DNA of 64,000 nucleotides from Endozoicomonas numazuensis. GTDB taxonomy: Bacteria > Pseudomonadota > Gammaproteobacteria > Pseudomonadales > Endozoicomonadaceae. A program made the position numbers and the translations under genes. The first letter of the stretch is position 1; each line of letters opens with the position of its first letter. The stretch spans positions 289,845 to 353,844 of the forward strand of contig NZ_JOKH01000001.1 in the NCBI RefSeq assembly GCF_000722635.1, in the 5' to 3' direction. Under the pieces are notes generated by a model, which saw nothing but the letters and a program-made list of their open reading frames with translations, had not been told where the DNA came from and made no database searches. Shown piece after piece: positions 26,082-34,499 of the stretch.

Positions 26082-26753
26082 ATGTTTCTCCAAACCTTCA
26101 AAGCCAATTTGTCAGGAAGGGATTTCGCAATCGGTGACCTTCACGGGATGTACGATTTGCTGTTCGAAAAACTGGACAGTGTGGATTTCAATTTTGAAAT
26201 AGATCGCTGTTTCAGTGTTGGAGACCTGATCGACCGTGGCCCTCAATCTCCAGAATGCCTGACCCTCATTCATGAACCCTGGTTTCACCCCGTTTGCGGC
26301 AATCATGAAGACACGCTTAGAACCATTGCCCGAAACCCTGAGTCATCAGCCATACTGGCTGACTGGGTCTTGAATGGCGGCCAATGGCACCTTCAAGTGT
26401 CTACTGAAAAAATGCTGGAATATGCCAACTGGGTAGATACTCTCCCTTTCCTGATCCTTGTTGAACAGATAAATGGCAGCAATGCCGCTATCTGTCATGC
26501 CGAATACCCGCTAAAACAGTGGGACCCGGACAGTATTGCCAACGATTCTGAGCTGACCCGACTGCTGATGTGGTCAAGAACAAAAGTACAAACCGGAAAC
26601 ACAGACCGGGTGGAAGGTGTGGACCATATTATTTGTGGTCACACCATTGTCGAAGATCCTCTAACCCTGGGTAATACCCACTTTATTGATACCGGAGCGT
26701 TCAAGTCCAATGACCTGACTCTGCTTCCCCTGTCACAACTCAATAAAAATTAA
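26082..26753 (+). CDS. Serine/threonine protein phosphatase-like metallophosphoesterase
   Basis: This is a PP1/PrpA-type calcineurin-like phosphoesterase of 223 aa. Metal-binding motifs appear in the expected order: FAIGDLHGMYD (GDxHG), SVGDLIDRGPQS (GDxxDRG), VCGNHEDTLR (GNHE) and VDHIICGHTIVEDP (GHT). Two metal ions would activate water to dephosphorylate a phosphoprotein, phosphopeptide or nucleotide in the cytosol. It is preceded by a row of ribosome-binding-site repeats and followed by a Nudix gene 67 bp away, perhaps in the same transcript as the TauE/SafE gene. Confidence 0.88.
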   Translation: MFLQTFKANLSGRDFAIGDLHGMYDLLFEKLDSVDFNFEIDRCFSVGDLIDRGPQSPECLTLIHEPWFHPVCGNHEDTLRTIARNPESSAILADWVLNGGQWHLQVSTEKMLEYANWVDTLPFLILVEQINGSNAAICHAEYPLKQWDPDSIANDSELTRLLMWSRTKVQTGNTDRVEGVDHIICGHTIVEDPLTLGNTHFIDTGAFKSNDLTLLPLSQLNKN

Positions 26754-26819
26754 TACCCGACCTCATTCTTCTCTGCCTTATACTGGAATCTTTGTGGTAT
26801 CGATCAAGCAGAGCCTGAT

Positions 26820-27326
26820 ATGCAGCCTATAGCCGCCAGAACACTGTCCGACATTGACTGGGAAAACTGGAAAGCCCAGGACCCTGCCACCCTGACGTTC
26901 GTCATTAAAGAAGACCATATTCTTTTAATTCGTAAGAAAAGGGGGCTGGGAGCCGGCAAAATCAATGGGCCTGGAGGCCGCCTTGAAGAGGGTGAAACAA
27001 CGCTTGAGTGTGCTGTTCGAGAGGTTCAGGAAGAATTGAAAATAACCCCTCTCAATATGGCCTTTCATGGTGAATGTCTGTTCCAGTTTGTCGACGGTTA
27101 CTCCATTCATGTATACGCTTTTGCAGCTTCCGATTATGACGGCATTGCAGAAGAAACCGACGAAGCCATTCCCCTGTGGTTCCACATAAACGACATTCCC
27201 TATGACGAAATGTGGGAAGATGATCGCTGCTGGCTGCCTCTGCTGCTAAAGAAAAAGAATTTCATTGGTCGCTACCTGTTCGACAAGGACACAATGCTGG
27301 ATTACGAAATCGAACTCCTCACCTGA
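26820..27326 (+). CDS. Nudix hydrolase, MutT/MTH1-like
   Basis: The 168-aa protein has the Nudix box GRLEEGETTLECAVREVQEE followed by LKI. The metal-binding Glu residues are intact, but the Gly near the box end (xEExG) is replaced by Lys. The preamble GAGKINGPGGRLEEG and the tail DEAIPLWFHINDIPYDEMWEDD resemble MTH1-type 8-oxo-dGTP/2-OH-dATP diphosphatases, where the WFHxxDIPYDxMWxDD segment shapes the purine pocket. A nucleotide-pool sanitising role is therefore likely. It sits 11 bp upstream of the TauE/SafE gene. Confidence 0.85.
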   Translation: MQPIAARTLSDIDWENWKAQDPATLTFVIKEDHILLIRKKRGLGAGKINGPGGRLEEGETTLECAVREVQEELKITPLNMAFHGECLFQFVDGYSIHVYAFAASDYDGIAEETDEAIPLWFHINDIPYDEMWEDDRCWLPLLLKKKNFIGRYLFDKDTMLDYEIELLT

Positions 27327-27337
27327 CGACACTTACC

Positions 27338-28084
27338 ATGTTGTCATTTCCCGAATTGTCCTTCTATGTGACGGCTATCCCTGCGGTCATCATTACCGGA
27401 CTGGGCAAAGGGGGTATGGGCAACGCTCTGGGCATGATTGCTGTGCCCATGATGTCGCTGACTATGCCTCCGGTTCAGGCGGCTGCCATTCTTCTACCTC
27501 TCCTGTTAGTGATGGACGGATTCGCCATTTGGGGCTGGCGGCAGAGCATCGACTGGTCCGTATTTAAGATTATCCTCTTCCCGGGTCTGTTCGGTGTATT
27601 TCTGGGCCTGATGGTTTTTGCCTCTCTGAGTGAACAGACAATCAGAAGCATAATTGGCGTCATTGCTATTTTATTCTGCCTGAACCAATGGTTTGGCCAC
27701 TACTTTCACCCTCCTCACAAACCAGGCAAAGGGGCAGGTATCTTCTGGTCTGCTATCAGTGGTTTTACCAGCTTCGGCATTCACTCCGGAGGCCCTCCCC
27801 TGAGTGTTTATATGCTTCCACTGAAGATGGAGAAGGAATTTCTGGCGGGCACCATGGCTCTTTTTTTCGGTGTTCTCAACCTGGTAAAGCTGCCGGCCTA
27901 TGCCGCCTTGGGTCAATTCACCACAAATAACCTCATGCTGTCATTTCTATTACTGCCTGTTTGCCCGCTGAGTGTCTGGCTTGGAATGAAGATGGTTAAA
28001 ACGGTCTCAACCGACTTTTTTTACAAGATTCTGTACATCAGCCTTTTCCTTACAGGAGTAAAGCTCCTTAGCGATGTTCTCTAA
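27338..28084 (+). CDS. TauE/SafE-family membrane permease
   Basis: The 248-aa protein has about eight hydrophobic helices in two halves, with the family-typical GLGKGGMGNALGMIAVPMMS near the N-terminus and SGFTSFGIHSGGPPLSVYML in the second half. The family exports sulfite, sulfoacetate or other organosulfur anions; the particular substrate is unknown. It starts 11 bp after the Nudix stop, indicating co-transcription. The next gene, hsp20, has its own heat-shock-type promoter. Confidence 0.85.
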   Translation: MLSFPELSFYVTAIPAVIITGLGKGGMGNALGMIAVPMMSLTMPPVQAAAILLPLLLVMDGFAIWGWRQSIDWSVFKIILFPGLFGVFLGLMVFASLSEQTIRSIIGVIAILFCLNQWFGHYFHPPHKPGKGAGIFWSAISGFTSFGIHSGGPPLSVYMLPLKMEKEFLAGTMALFFGVLNLVKLPAYAALGQFTTNNLMLSFLLLPVCPLSVWLGMKMVKTVSTDFFYKILYISLFLTGVKLLSDVL

Positions 28085-28122
28085 CTATTCTGGAAAACTC
28101 TGAATGTTTTTTGGTACAGGGG

Positions 28123-28149
28123 TTGGAAACACAAAATACGCCCCTATCT
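28123..28149 (+). promoter_or_regulatory. Putative sigma-32 (heat shock) promoter
   Basis: TTGGAAA (28123-28129), 11 bp, then CCCCTATCT (28141-28149) closely follow the sigma-32 consensus CTTGAAA-(11-16)-CCCCATnT. It lies about 100 bp upstream of the Hsp20 start, leaving room for a structured leader. Confidence 0.65.
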
Positions 28150-28227
28150 ATAAATACGACGATGGCTCAAATGAGGATCGTCACTGAACACGACCTGCTC
28201 GCCAGAGAGGTCATTAAGACTGCATAT

Positions 28228-28241
28228 TGCTCTTGAGAGGA
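28228..28241 (+). promoter_or_regulatory. ROSE-like RNA thermometer hairpin
   Basis: The leader forms U-G-C-U-C / G-A-G-G-A around a UUGA loop, sequestering the Shine-Dalgarno (GAGAGG, 28235-28240). One G-G pair (28229 with 28240) interrupts the stem, the hallmark of ROSE thermometers in small heat-shock genes. Heat would melt it and open translation of the ATG at 28249. Confidence 0.6.
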
Positions 28242-28248
28242 TATGATA

Positions 28249-28707
28249 ATGCGTACTATCGATTTAGACTTCACCCCCCTGTACCGTTCCGCTATCGGCT
28301 TTGATCGTGTGGCTCACATGCTTGAGAACATGACCGGAACCCAGCAGGCAAAACAGAACACTTACCCGCCTTACAACATCGAATTACTGGACGACAACCG
28401 GTATCGTATCACCATGGCAATAGCCGGTTTTTCCGAAGAAGAGCTGGATATAGAAACCCGTGACAATGTACTGCTGATCCAGAGTAAAAAAGAGACCTCT
28501 GGACCTGAGCGAAAATACCTCTATCAAGGTATTGCCGAGCGTAACTTTGAGCGCCGCTTCCAGCTGGCAGACTACGTCAAGGTGACGGGAGCCAGTATGG
28601 ATAACGGACTGCTGCATATTGAGCTGGAACGAGAAATCCCTGAGGCCATGAAGCCAAGAAAGATCAATATTGCCAAACAGAAATTGCTGGATGCTGAGTC
28701 TGCCTGA
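28249..28707 (+). CDS. ibpA: Small heat-shock protein, Hsp20/IbpA-like
   Basis: This ATP-independent holdase binds unfolding proteins and passes them to DnaK/ClpB. The 152-aa protein has an N-terminal arm (DFTPLYRSAIGFDRVAHML), an alpha-crystallin domain starting YNIELLDDNRYRITMAIAGF, the swap region KKYLYQGIAERNFERRFQL and the end strand GLLHIELEREIPEAMKPRKI. These match IbpA/IbpB closely. ATG 28249 sits 8 nt from the ribosome-binding site; ATG 28243 is too close. Upstream signals (sigma-32-like promoter, ROSE-like hairpin) indicate both transcriptional and translational heat control. A bidirectional terminator follows. Confidence 0.92.
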   Translation: MRTIDLDFTPLYRSAIGFDRVAHMLENMTGTQQAKQNTYPPYNIELLDDNRYRITMAIAGFSEEELDIETRDNVLLIQSKKETSGPERKYLYQGIAERNFERRFQLADYVKVTGASMDNGLLHIELEREIPEAMKPRKINIAKQKLLDAESA

Positions 28708-28727
28708 GAGATAAACCGTCCATAGAC

Positions 28728-28763
28728 AAAAAGGGAGCTCGCCATAAGGCTTGCTCCCTTTTT
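28728..28763. terminator. Bidirectional terminator
   Basis: AAAAAGGGAGC (28728-28738) pairs with GCTCCCTTTTT (28753-28763). Read either way, a GC-rich stem is followed by a run of T. It serves hsp20 on plus and the TPR gene on minus. Confidence 0.88.
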
Positions 28764-28811
28764 GTGCGATAACAATCCAGCTGCGTCGTTTATCAAAAAC
28801 GGACTGATCAC

Positions 28812-29786
28812 TTAGTCTTTAACAAAAGTCTTATTATCAATCGCATCTAACAAGGTTCGTGTCCTTTCCTCATCGACTTTGGCCTTTAAACGATCTGCCC
28901 ATGCCAGAGACTCCAAGGCTTCGGTTCTGGCCCTACCCCACTTTTTCATGCGATGAAGAATTTTCGCCATCATATAGTGATAAAGCATTCGCGAACGGGG
29001 TCTCTCAAGATGAACTTCCACAGATTGAATAACAGCCAGGGCACTGATGTAGTTGCCTTTCAGATAATCGATTCTTGCCAGCCTTAAACCCGAGCGGACA
29101 ATTTCGTACTGGTTTTTGAGTCCATGATAAAGTGAATGAGACTCCATCATGGCCGCTCTAGCACGATCCAGATCAGGTTCTTCCAGATCACTGAGCGCCC
29201 CACCCAGGTTGTACAGAATTTTGGCTTTAAGATAGTGGTCATCTGGCTGGTGTTTCTGTAACTCTTCCATGCCTTTCTCGGCATAGTAAACGGCCTCCTT
29301 TCGACCTTGAGCCCTGGACACTCCTGAGAGCAGATAAAGACTGGTAATGTATTCTTTCCAGTCTTTATGTTCACGGGCATAGTGGCTCGCTTCCTCAGCC
29401 AGTTTGCGACAGCTATCGTAATCGCCCAGACAAAAATAACTGGAAGAGAGATTCAGGGCAATCCGGGCTCGATCCAGAAAGCGAGACTGCTTAGCCGCTT
29501 CTTCCATCCCCCGTGTTCCAAGACTGATATGACTCTTCCAGCAGCCTTCGTGCTTAAGACGATGACCATTTTTCAGCAACCAGTCTACTAACTGTTCAGG
29601 CTTGTTTTTAGGAGGCTTCAGCTTTTGGCAGATAACCGGTTCTTCATCGGACACCTGCAACTGACTCACCGAAGATTGCGTAAAAAGAACAACACACAAC
29701 AGTACAAAACATCTTACTTTAAATTGGCAAAACCAAAAATCTACACCAGTCAGGAACAACGGTTTTGGCATGAACTCAAACTCCAT
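28812..29786 (-). CDS. Secreted TPR-like protein
   Basis: The 324-aa protein has an N-terminal hydrophobic segment (VRCFVLLCVVLFTQSSVSQ), placing the rest in the periplasm. From about residue 100 it has tandem helical hairpins with tetratricopeptide spacing: ARIALNLSSSYFCLGDYDSC, AKILYNLGGALSDLEEPD, SGLRLARIDYLKGNYISALA, MMAKILHRMKKWGRARTEAL. TPRs mediate protein contacts; no partner is suggested by context. The 5' region has two candidate starts (29786 and the ATG five codons later). The gene is convergent with hsp20. Confidence 0.75.
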   Translation of the reverse strand: MEFEFMPKPLFLTGVDFWFCQFKVRCFVLLCVVLFTQSSVSQLQVSDEEPVICQKLKPPKNKPEQLVDWLLKNGHRLKHEGCWKSHISLGTRGMEEAAKQSRFLDRARIALNLSSSYFCLGDYDSCRKLAEEASHYAREHKDWKEYITSLYLLSGVSRAQGRKEAVYYAEKGMEELQKHQPDDHYLKAKILYNLGGALSDLEEPDLDRARAAMMESHSLYHGLKNQYEIVRSGLRLARIDYLKGNYISALAVIQSVEVHLERPRSRMLYHYMMAKILHRMKKWGRARTEALESLAWADRLKAKVDEERTRTLLDAIDNKTFVKD

Positions 29787-30082
29787 CTCACTTCAATCAG
29801 GGCTATTTTCAGCTTTCAGAAAACGATCAACCGACCCAGAGAGTCCCTTCCATTCAACCTGGATGAAAAGTCATATTCAGACTAATAACTCACCGCTACA
29901 ATGAAAGGCCGACAGGAAATGGAGTACTAGTATAGGATAATCCCATACGCCACTGGATGATGCTTCATTCTGCCTATGGCCAAAAGCCGGAAGACCTGCT
30001 ACCCAGGGCTTTCAATGAAGGCCAGAAGGGTCCCATGCAAAACCTGGACCGTAACAATAACCAAAACCATGGAACCGAAACT

Positions 30083-31579
30083 ATGCACCAGGCTTACAAT
30101 CAACTGATAGAACGTTTCAACAAGCTTTATCGTTTTCAACACCTTTCAGCCATTACCCAATGGGATCAATCTGCCATGATGCCTTCCGGGGGTAACCAGG
30201 CACGTTCAGAAGCACTTGCTGAACTGTCCAGCCTCATGCATGAATTGCTGACAGAAGAACAGGTAGGTCATTGGATCAAAGAAGCACGGGAAAGTGCTGA
30301 TGACTCGATAACACAGAGTTCGATCCGGGAAATGGAACGAAGCTGGAGAAAAGCTTCTGTTATGCCAGCAGACCTCGTTAAAGCCCAATCTCTGGCCAAT
30401 TCGAAGTGTGAACATGCCTGGCGAACCCAGCGTCCTGAAAATAACTGGAAAGACTTTTCCGAAAACCTGAAAGAAGTCGTTAAGCTCGCTCAGGAAGAAG
30501 CCAGTATTCGTTCTGCCGCTTCGGGTGCTCAGGATTACGATGCCATGCTGGAACTCTATGAGCCAGGCATGACGTCCAGCGAGCTGGATGTGCTGTTTGG
30601 TAACCTTAAAAGCTGGCTGCCTGAAACCCTGCAAACAGTGGTTGAACAACAGAAAAATGATTCTCTGATTGCCAGTCAGGGCCACTACTCCACAGAAAAT
30701 CAGAAAGCCCTGGGGCTGGATGTCATGAAACTGCTGGGGTTTGACTTCAACCATGGCCGGCTGGACGTCAGTGTCCATCCATTCTGTGGAGGTGTACCGG
30801 AAGATGTGCGGCTCACGACTCGCTATAACGAGGAAGATTTTGTGGAGTCTCTGATGGGCACTATCCACGAAACAGGCCATGCCCGCTACAACCAGAACTT
30901 ACCTGAAGACCTGAGAAGCTTGCCTCTGGGCTCATACCGATCCATGGGCGTTCATGAAGGACAAAGCCTGTTTTTTGAAATGCAACTGGGCCGCAGTCCT
31001 GCTTTTCTTCAGCTAATCAGACCATTGATCGTTAAACACCTTGCCGGTGGACAGAAAAATGATCGTTTTAGTCAGACCAATCTTGAGAAAATTTATAACC
31101 GGGTCAAACCAGGCTTTATCCGGGTAGATGCCGATGAAATCAGCTACCCCATGCATGTCATCTTGCGCTATGAGATCGAAAAAGCACTGATTGAAGGGGA
31201 TCTTCTGGTCGATGACCTGCCTCAGGTCTGGGATGAAAAAATGCAGGCTTACCTGGGTTTATCTACCGGTAAAAATCACAGCATAGGCTGTATGCAAGAC
31301 ATCCACTGGCCTATGGGAGCCTTTGGCTACTTCCCCAGCTATACCCTGGGTGCCATGTATGCAGCCCAACAGTTTTCCGCTGTTAAACGACAATTACCTG
31401 ATGTAGAAAGTCGTATCGCAAGCGGTGATCTGGAGCCGGTATTCAGTTGGTTAACAGAAAATATCTGGCAACAAGGCTGCAAACTGGAAACCCATGAGTT
31501 GTATACGACAGCCACCGGAGAGCCATTGAATGCAGATCACTTCAAACAGCATATTCTGAACCGTTACCTGAACGACTAA
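30083..31579 (+). CDS. M32-family carboxypeptidase (Taq type)
   Basis: This zinc or cobalt carboxypeptidase removes C-terminal residues from peptides in the cytosol. The metal site is GTIHETGHARYNQ (HExxH), with the third ligand Glu in GVHEGQSLFFEMQLGR about 30 residues on. Family landmarks WDQSAMMPSGG, HPFCGGVPEDVRLTTRYNE and ADEISYPMHVILRYEIEKAL are all present. From ATG 30083 the protein is 498 aa, the usual size; the reading frame extends to 29957 but that 42-residue extension has no family counterpart. A strong hairpin follows the stop. Confidence 0.9.
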   Translation: MHQAYNQLIERFNKLYRFQHLSAITQWDQSAMMPSGGNQARSEALAELSSLMHELLTEEQVGHWIKEARESADDSITQSSIREMERSWRKASVMPADLVKAQSLANSKCEHAWRTQRPENNWKDFSENLKEVVKLAQEEASIRSAASGAQDYDAMLELYEPGMTSSELDVLFGNLKSWLPETLQTVVEQQKNDSLIASQGHYSTENQKALGLDVMKLLGFDFNHGRLDVSVHPFCGGVPEDVRLTTRYNEEDFVESLMGTIHETGHARYNQNLPEDLRSLPLGSYRSMGVHEGQSLFFEMQLGRSPAFLQLIRPLIVKHLAGGQKNDRFSQTNLEKIYNRVKPGFIRVDADEISYPMHVILRYEIEKALIEGDLLVDDLPQVWDEKMQAYLGLSTGKNHSIGCMQDIHWPMGAFGYFPSYTLGAMYAAQQFSAVKRQLPDVESRIASGDLEPVFSWLTENIWQQGCKLETHELYTTATGEPLNADHFKQHILNRYLND

Positions 31580-31592
31580 GAGCACACCGTCT

Positions 31593-31638
31593 CAGTAACC
31601 CGAACCTGCATACACTGAAGTCGGGTTCAGGGTTACTG
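31593..31638 (+). terminator. Hairpin after the M32 carboxypeptidase
   Basis: CAGTAACCC-GAACC pairs with GGTTCAGGGTTACTG across a loop of about 17 nt, with one bulge. It starts 13 bp after the stop codon. No T-run follows, so it may stabilise the 3' end rather than act as a classical terminator. Confidence 0.5.
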
Positions 31639-31696
31639 GACAGCCGTCTGGCATTAGCTACCTTTATGAAAGTTTAAAAAGATTCAGGTAAAGGTT

Positions 31697-32641
31697 GTGT
31701 CATTTCGACAGCTGGTGTCAGGCATCTGTTTTTCATTACTTTTCAGCTTTCATGTCATTGTTCAGGCTCAGCCCAGCTTTCTGGTTCGCGTGCAGAAACC
31801 GCTCAATCCAGGCCTGCCTCCTGCGGTTAAGCTCCTCACACCCGACGGTGAGCATTTACAATGGCAGTTACAGCTTAACTGGATAAAAACTCCCGAAGCG
31901 GTTCAACTCGAAAGCACACCCTATATTTCTCTTAAACAAGGCGAGAACAGTTTCCAACCTCATGACTCGGAGGCTGAAGATCTGGACGAGCAACAGACGC
32001 AAGCACTTCTCAATTTTCTGGAATCCGGCTTTAAAATCCAACAAAGGTATCTGGAAAAAACCACGCTGTCTTTTCTGACAGAACAGCTGGACGGTAAACA
32101 GGTAGATCTGGATCAACTGCAGCAGTATTACACCCTGACTCTGACTGATGTCTCCGAAACAAACGGTATAACCCAGGTCACGGTGACCGATAATCACGGC
32201 AACGCTTTTGAATACCGGCTGAAGGATCGCGAGTCAGTCGATATCCACTCAATCCATAAGCGTGATTCTCGAACCACCGAGATCCAGCAATATCTGAGTC
32301 TATTGGAAAATGAATGCGATGATGACAAAGGTGCGGCATGTCTGAGTGACTTGCTGGATGATCCTCCCGACTATAACGTTCCCCAGCAAAGACTGGTTCG
32401 ATCCATAAATCATGTGACCGATGAATACGGCAATTTCACCAATGCCACTATTCCACCTGTTTCCTATCAGGATCCTTATATTTCTACCACAACGGCGACC
32501 ATAACCATTGCCGGTATCGCACTGGTTTATATTGTTATTGATATTGCCCTGGCCGTTGCACTCTTTTGTGTCTGCCGGAGTGCATCCAAGTCCAGCCCCG
32601 GTAATGTCGTACAACCTGCTATTCCACTTCAAGCACTTTGA
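31697..32641 (+). CDS. Type I membrane protein of unknown function
   Basis: The 314-aa product begins at GTG 31697 (AAAGG just upstream) with a signal peptide (VSGICFSLLFSFHVIVQAQP). It ends with one hydrophobic helix (TITIAGIALVYIVIDIALAV) and a short Cys-containing tail (FCVCRSASKS). The periplasmic part is acidic and includes an acidic Cys pair (NECDDDKGAACLSD). The topology is therefore signal, periplasmic domain, C-terminal anchor. I recognise no domain. It stands alone between a hairpin and the AI-2E gene. Confidence 0.65.
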   Translation: MSFRQLVSGICFSLLFSFHVIVQAQPSFLVRVQKPLNPGLPPAVKLLTPDGEHLQWQLQLNWIKTPEAVQLESTPYISLKQGENSFQPHDSEAEDLDEQQTQALLNFLESGFKIQQRYLEKTTLSFLTEQLDGKQVDLDQLQQYYTLTLTDVSETNGITQVTVTDNHGNAFEYRLKDRESVDIHSIHKRDSRTTEIQQYLSLLENECDDDKGAACLSDLLDDPPDYNVPQQRLVRSINHVTDEYGNFTNATIPPVSYQDPYISTTTATITIAGIALVYIVIDIALAVALFCVCRSASKSSPGNVVQPAIPLQAL

Positions 32642-32751
32642 GCGGTTAACCGTTCAGATTTAAAATTCATACGACACGCAGGGAAAGTCGGTGTAACCTG
32701 TTCAACATTGCAACCCCACCCTCTACAAAATAACAGCCAGCAACCGCTACC

Positions 32752-33810
32752 ATGCAACTAACCGAATTACAGAACAGTGGCCGTTACTTAGTCGTAGCCG
32801 CCTCACTGGTGATCATTCTTGCCGGTATCCGCCTGGGCAGTGAAATACTCTCTCCCCTGTTGTTTTCCTACTTTCTGGCTATCCTCCTGAACCCGGCGAT
32901 TAATGCCTTGAGCCGACTGCATATTCCCAGAGTGCTGGGTATTCTGGTGATTGTTTCAGTGCTTATCATCGTGATACTGATGATTGTGGCCACCATTGGC
33001 AGTGCCTTGCAGGACTTTGCCAGAGCCCTGCCCGGGTATAAACAGCAAACGATCGATATTATCCACCAGATCAGTGACAAACTGGCACAGCGCAATATTA
33101 ACCTGGACCTGAAATCGATGGCTGAGCCCCTGGATACTTCATCCCTGTTTGGCTTTTTAACGTCCATGCTGACCCATATGGGCAGTGCTACCAGTTATGT
33201 CTTCCTTATCTTTCTGACGGTCATTTTCATGTTGGCTGAGGCTCCCCTGCTCAGAAACAAGCTGGTTCGCTCCATGTCCAATCCGGATCAACAACTGAAA
33301 GATCTAGAAAGATTTGTGTCCTCGGTCAACCGTTATGTTGCCCTGAAAACGGCCATTAGTTTGCTCACTGGTGTCCTGGTCGCTCTGCTGCTGTGGTCAC
33401 AAGGCGTAAACCTTTACCTGCTGGGCGGTATTCTAGCCTTTGCCCTTAATTTTATTCCCAACATTGGCTCCATACTAGCGGCTATCCCTGGCATTCTAAT
33501 TACTTTGCTGCAGCTGGGTTTTTCAGAGGCGGTGTTTGTTTCAGCTGGCTATTTTGCGATCAATATGGTGATTGGCAATATTCTTGAACCCCGGGTGTTG
33601 GGTAAGGGGCTCGGCCTTTCCCCCATGGTTGTTTTTTTGTCATTGTTGATTTGGGGCTGGTTACTGGGGCCTATTGGAATGCTGCTCTCTGTCCCCCTGA
33701 CTATCAGCATAAAAATTCTATTGGAATCGTCCCCCAGTAGCCGAAGATTTGCTGCCCTGTTGGGTTCTGGTCGCCCGAAAGCGGAAGTCGAAGCGGAACA
33801 GGCAAAATAA
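32752..33810 (+). CDS. AI-2E family transporter (PerM/YdiK-like)
   Basis: This 352-aa polytopic membrane protein has about eight helices. The family pattern is visible: LLFSYFLAILLNPAINALSR, NRYVALKTAISLLTG, LLGGILAFALNFIPNIGSIL, NMVIGNILEPRVLGKGLGLSP and WGWLLGPIGMLLSVPLTISI. Members were named for autoinducer-2 export, though several move other small anions or Na+/H+, so the substrate is open. The 10-bp inverted repeat at its stop codon is likely its transcription end. Confidence 0.88.
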   Translation: MQLTELQNSGRYLVVAASLVIILAGIRLGSEILSPLLFSYFLAILLNPAINALSRLHIPRVLGILVIVSVLIIVILMIVATIGSALQDFARALPGYKQQTIDIIHQISDKLAQRNINLDLKSMAEPLDTSSLFGFLTSMLTHMGSATSYVFLIFLTVIFMLAEAPLLRNKLVRSMSNPDQQLKDLERFVSSVNRYVALKTAISLLTGVLVALLLWSQGVNLYLLGGILAFALNFIPNIGSILAAIPGILITLLQLGFSEAVFVSAGYFAINMVIGNILEPRVLGKGLGLSPMVVFLSLLIWGWLLGPIGMLLSVPLTISIKILLESSPSSRRFAALLGSGRPKAEVEAEQAK

Positions 33811-33836
33811 TACAGAGTGCCTGCCGACTCTGTATT
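33809..33836 (+). terminator. Perfect hairpin at the AI-2E gene stop
   Basis: AATACAGAGT (33809-33818) pairs with ACTCTGTATT (33827-33836) across an 8-nt loop and begins within the TAA stop. Only a few T residues lie in the 3' arm, so termination efficiency is uncertain. Confidence 0.5.
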
Positions 33837-33872
33837 AAAGTAAACAGACTCATCACTGGACAGGCAAAGACT

Positions 33873-34499
33873 ATGCAGAAAAACCCATGGATAGACTGGG
33901 CTGAACAGATTAGGGCTATTGCCCAGAACGGAATTACTTACACCGACGGTGGATTTGACCTGGAGCGTTACCATCAGCTCCAGAACATTGCCCATGAGAT
34001 GACGGCACAGCTAACAGGTGCTCCCACCGAAAAAGTAGATGACTACTTTCTTCCCGAAACGGGCTATACCACACCCAAGCTGGATATTAGGGCCGGGGTT
34101 TTCCAGGAAGGTCGCATTCTGCTGATCAAAGAACGTTCTGATGATTGCTGGGCCTTACCCGGTGGCTGGGCCGATGTCTGCGAATCACCTGCTCTGGGAG
34201 CAGAGCGGGAAGCCCTGGAAGAGTCAGGATACATTGTCAAAGCCCAAAAACTGGTCGCTGTCCGAGATGTTCACAAACACCCTTACCACCCCAGAAACCC
34301 CCACCACCTGATCAAAATGCTGTTTCTATGTGAACTGAAGGGCGGAACCCCCACGGCCAACATAGAAATATCAGAAGTCGATTTTTTTGAGTTGGACCAG
34401 CTTCCCCCTCTGTCCCAGGGAAGAACTATTGCTTCAGACATCTCATTATTAAAGCAGCACCATGAAAACAGGGACCTGCCCACAGAATTCGACAAGTAA
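33873..34499 (+). CDS. Nudix hydrolase with N-terminal Nudix_N-like domain
   Basis: The 208-aa protein begins with a helical region (WIDWAEQIRAIAQNGITYTD, YHQLQNIAHEMTAQL) like the hydrolase_N domain of ADP-ribose pyrophosphatase-type Nudix proteins. A complete Nudix box follows, GGWADVCESPALGAEREALE then ESGY (about residues 99-122). The segment KHPYHPRNPHHLIKMLFLCEL is typical of ADP-ribose or NADH-type substrates in this group. It likely hydrolyses ADP-ribose or a related diphosphate. It follows the AI-2E gene with about 60 bp between them. Confidence 0.85.
   Translation: MQKNPWIDWAEQIRAIAQNGITYTDGGFDLERYHQLQNIAHEMTAQLTGAPTEKVDDYFLPETGYTTPKLDIRAGVFQEGRILLIKERSDDCWALPGGWADVCESPALGAEREALEESGYIVKAQKLVAVRDVHKHPYHPRNPHHLIKMLFLCELKGGTPTANIEISEVDFFELDQLPPLSQGRTIASDISLLKQHHENRDLPTEFDK

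Noticed and set aside
29957-30082. 42-residue N-terminal extension of the M32 carboxypeptidase
   Set aside because: Family members begin at the equivalent of residue 43; the extension looks like translated leader.
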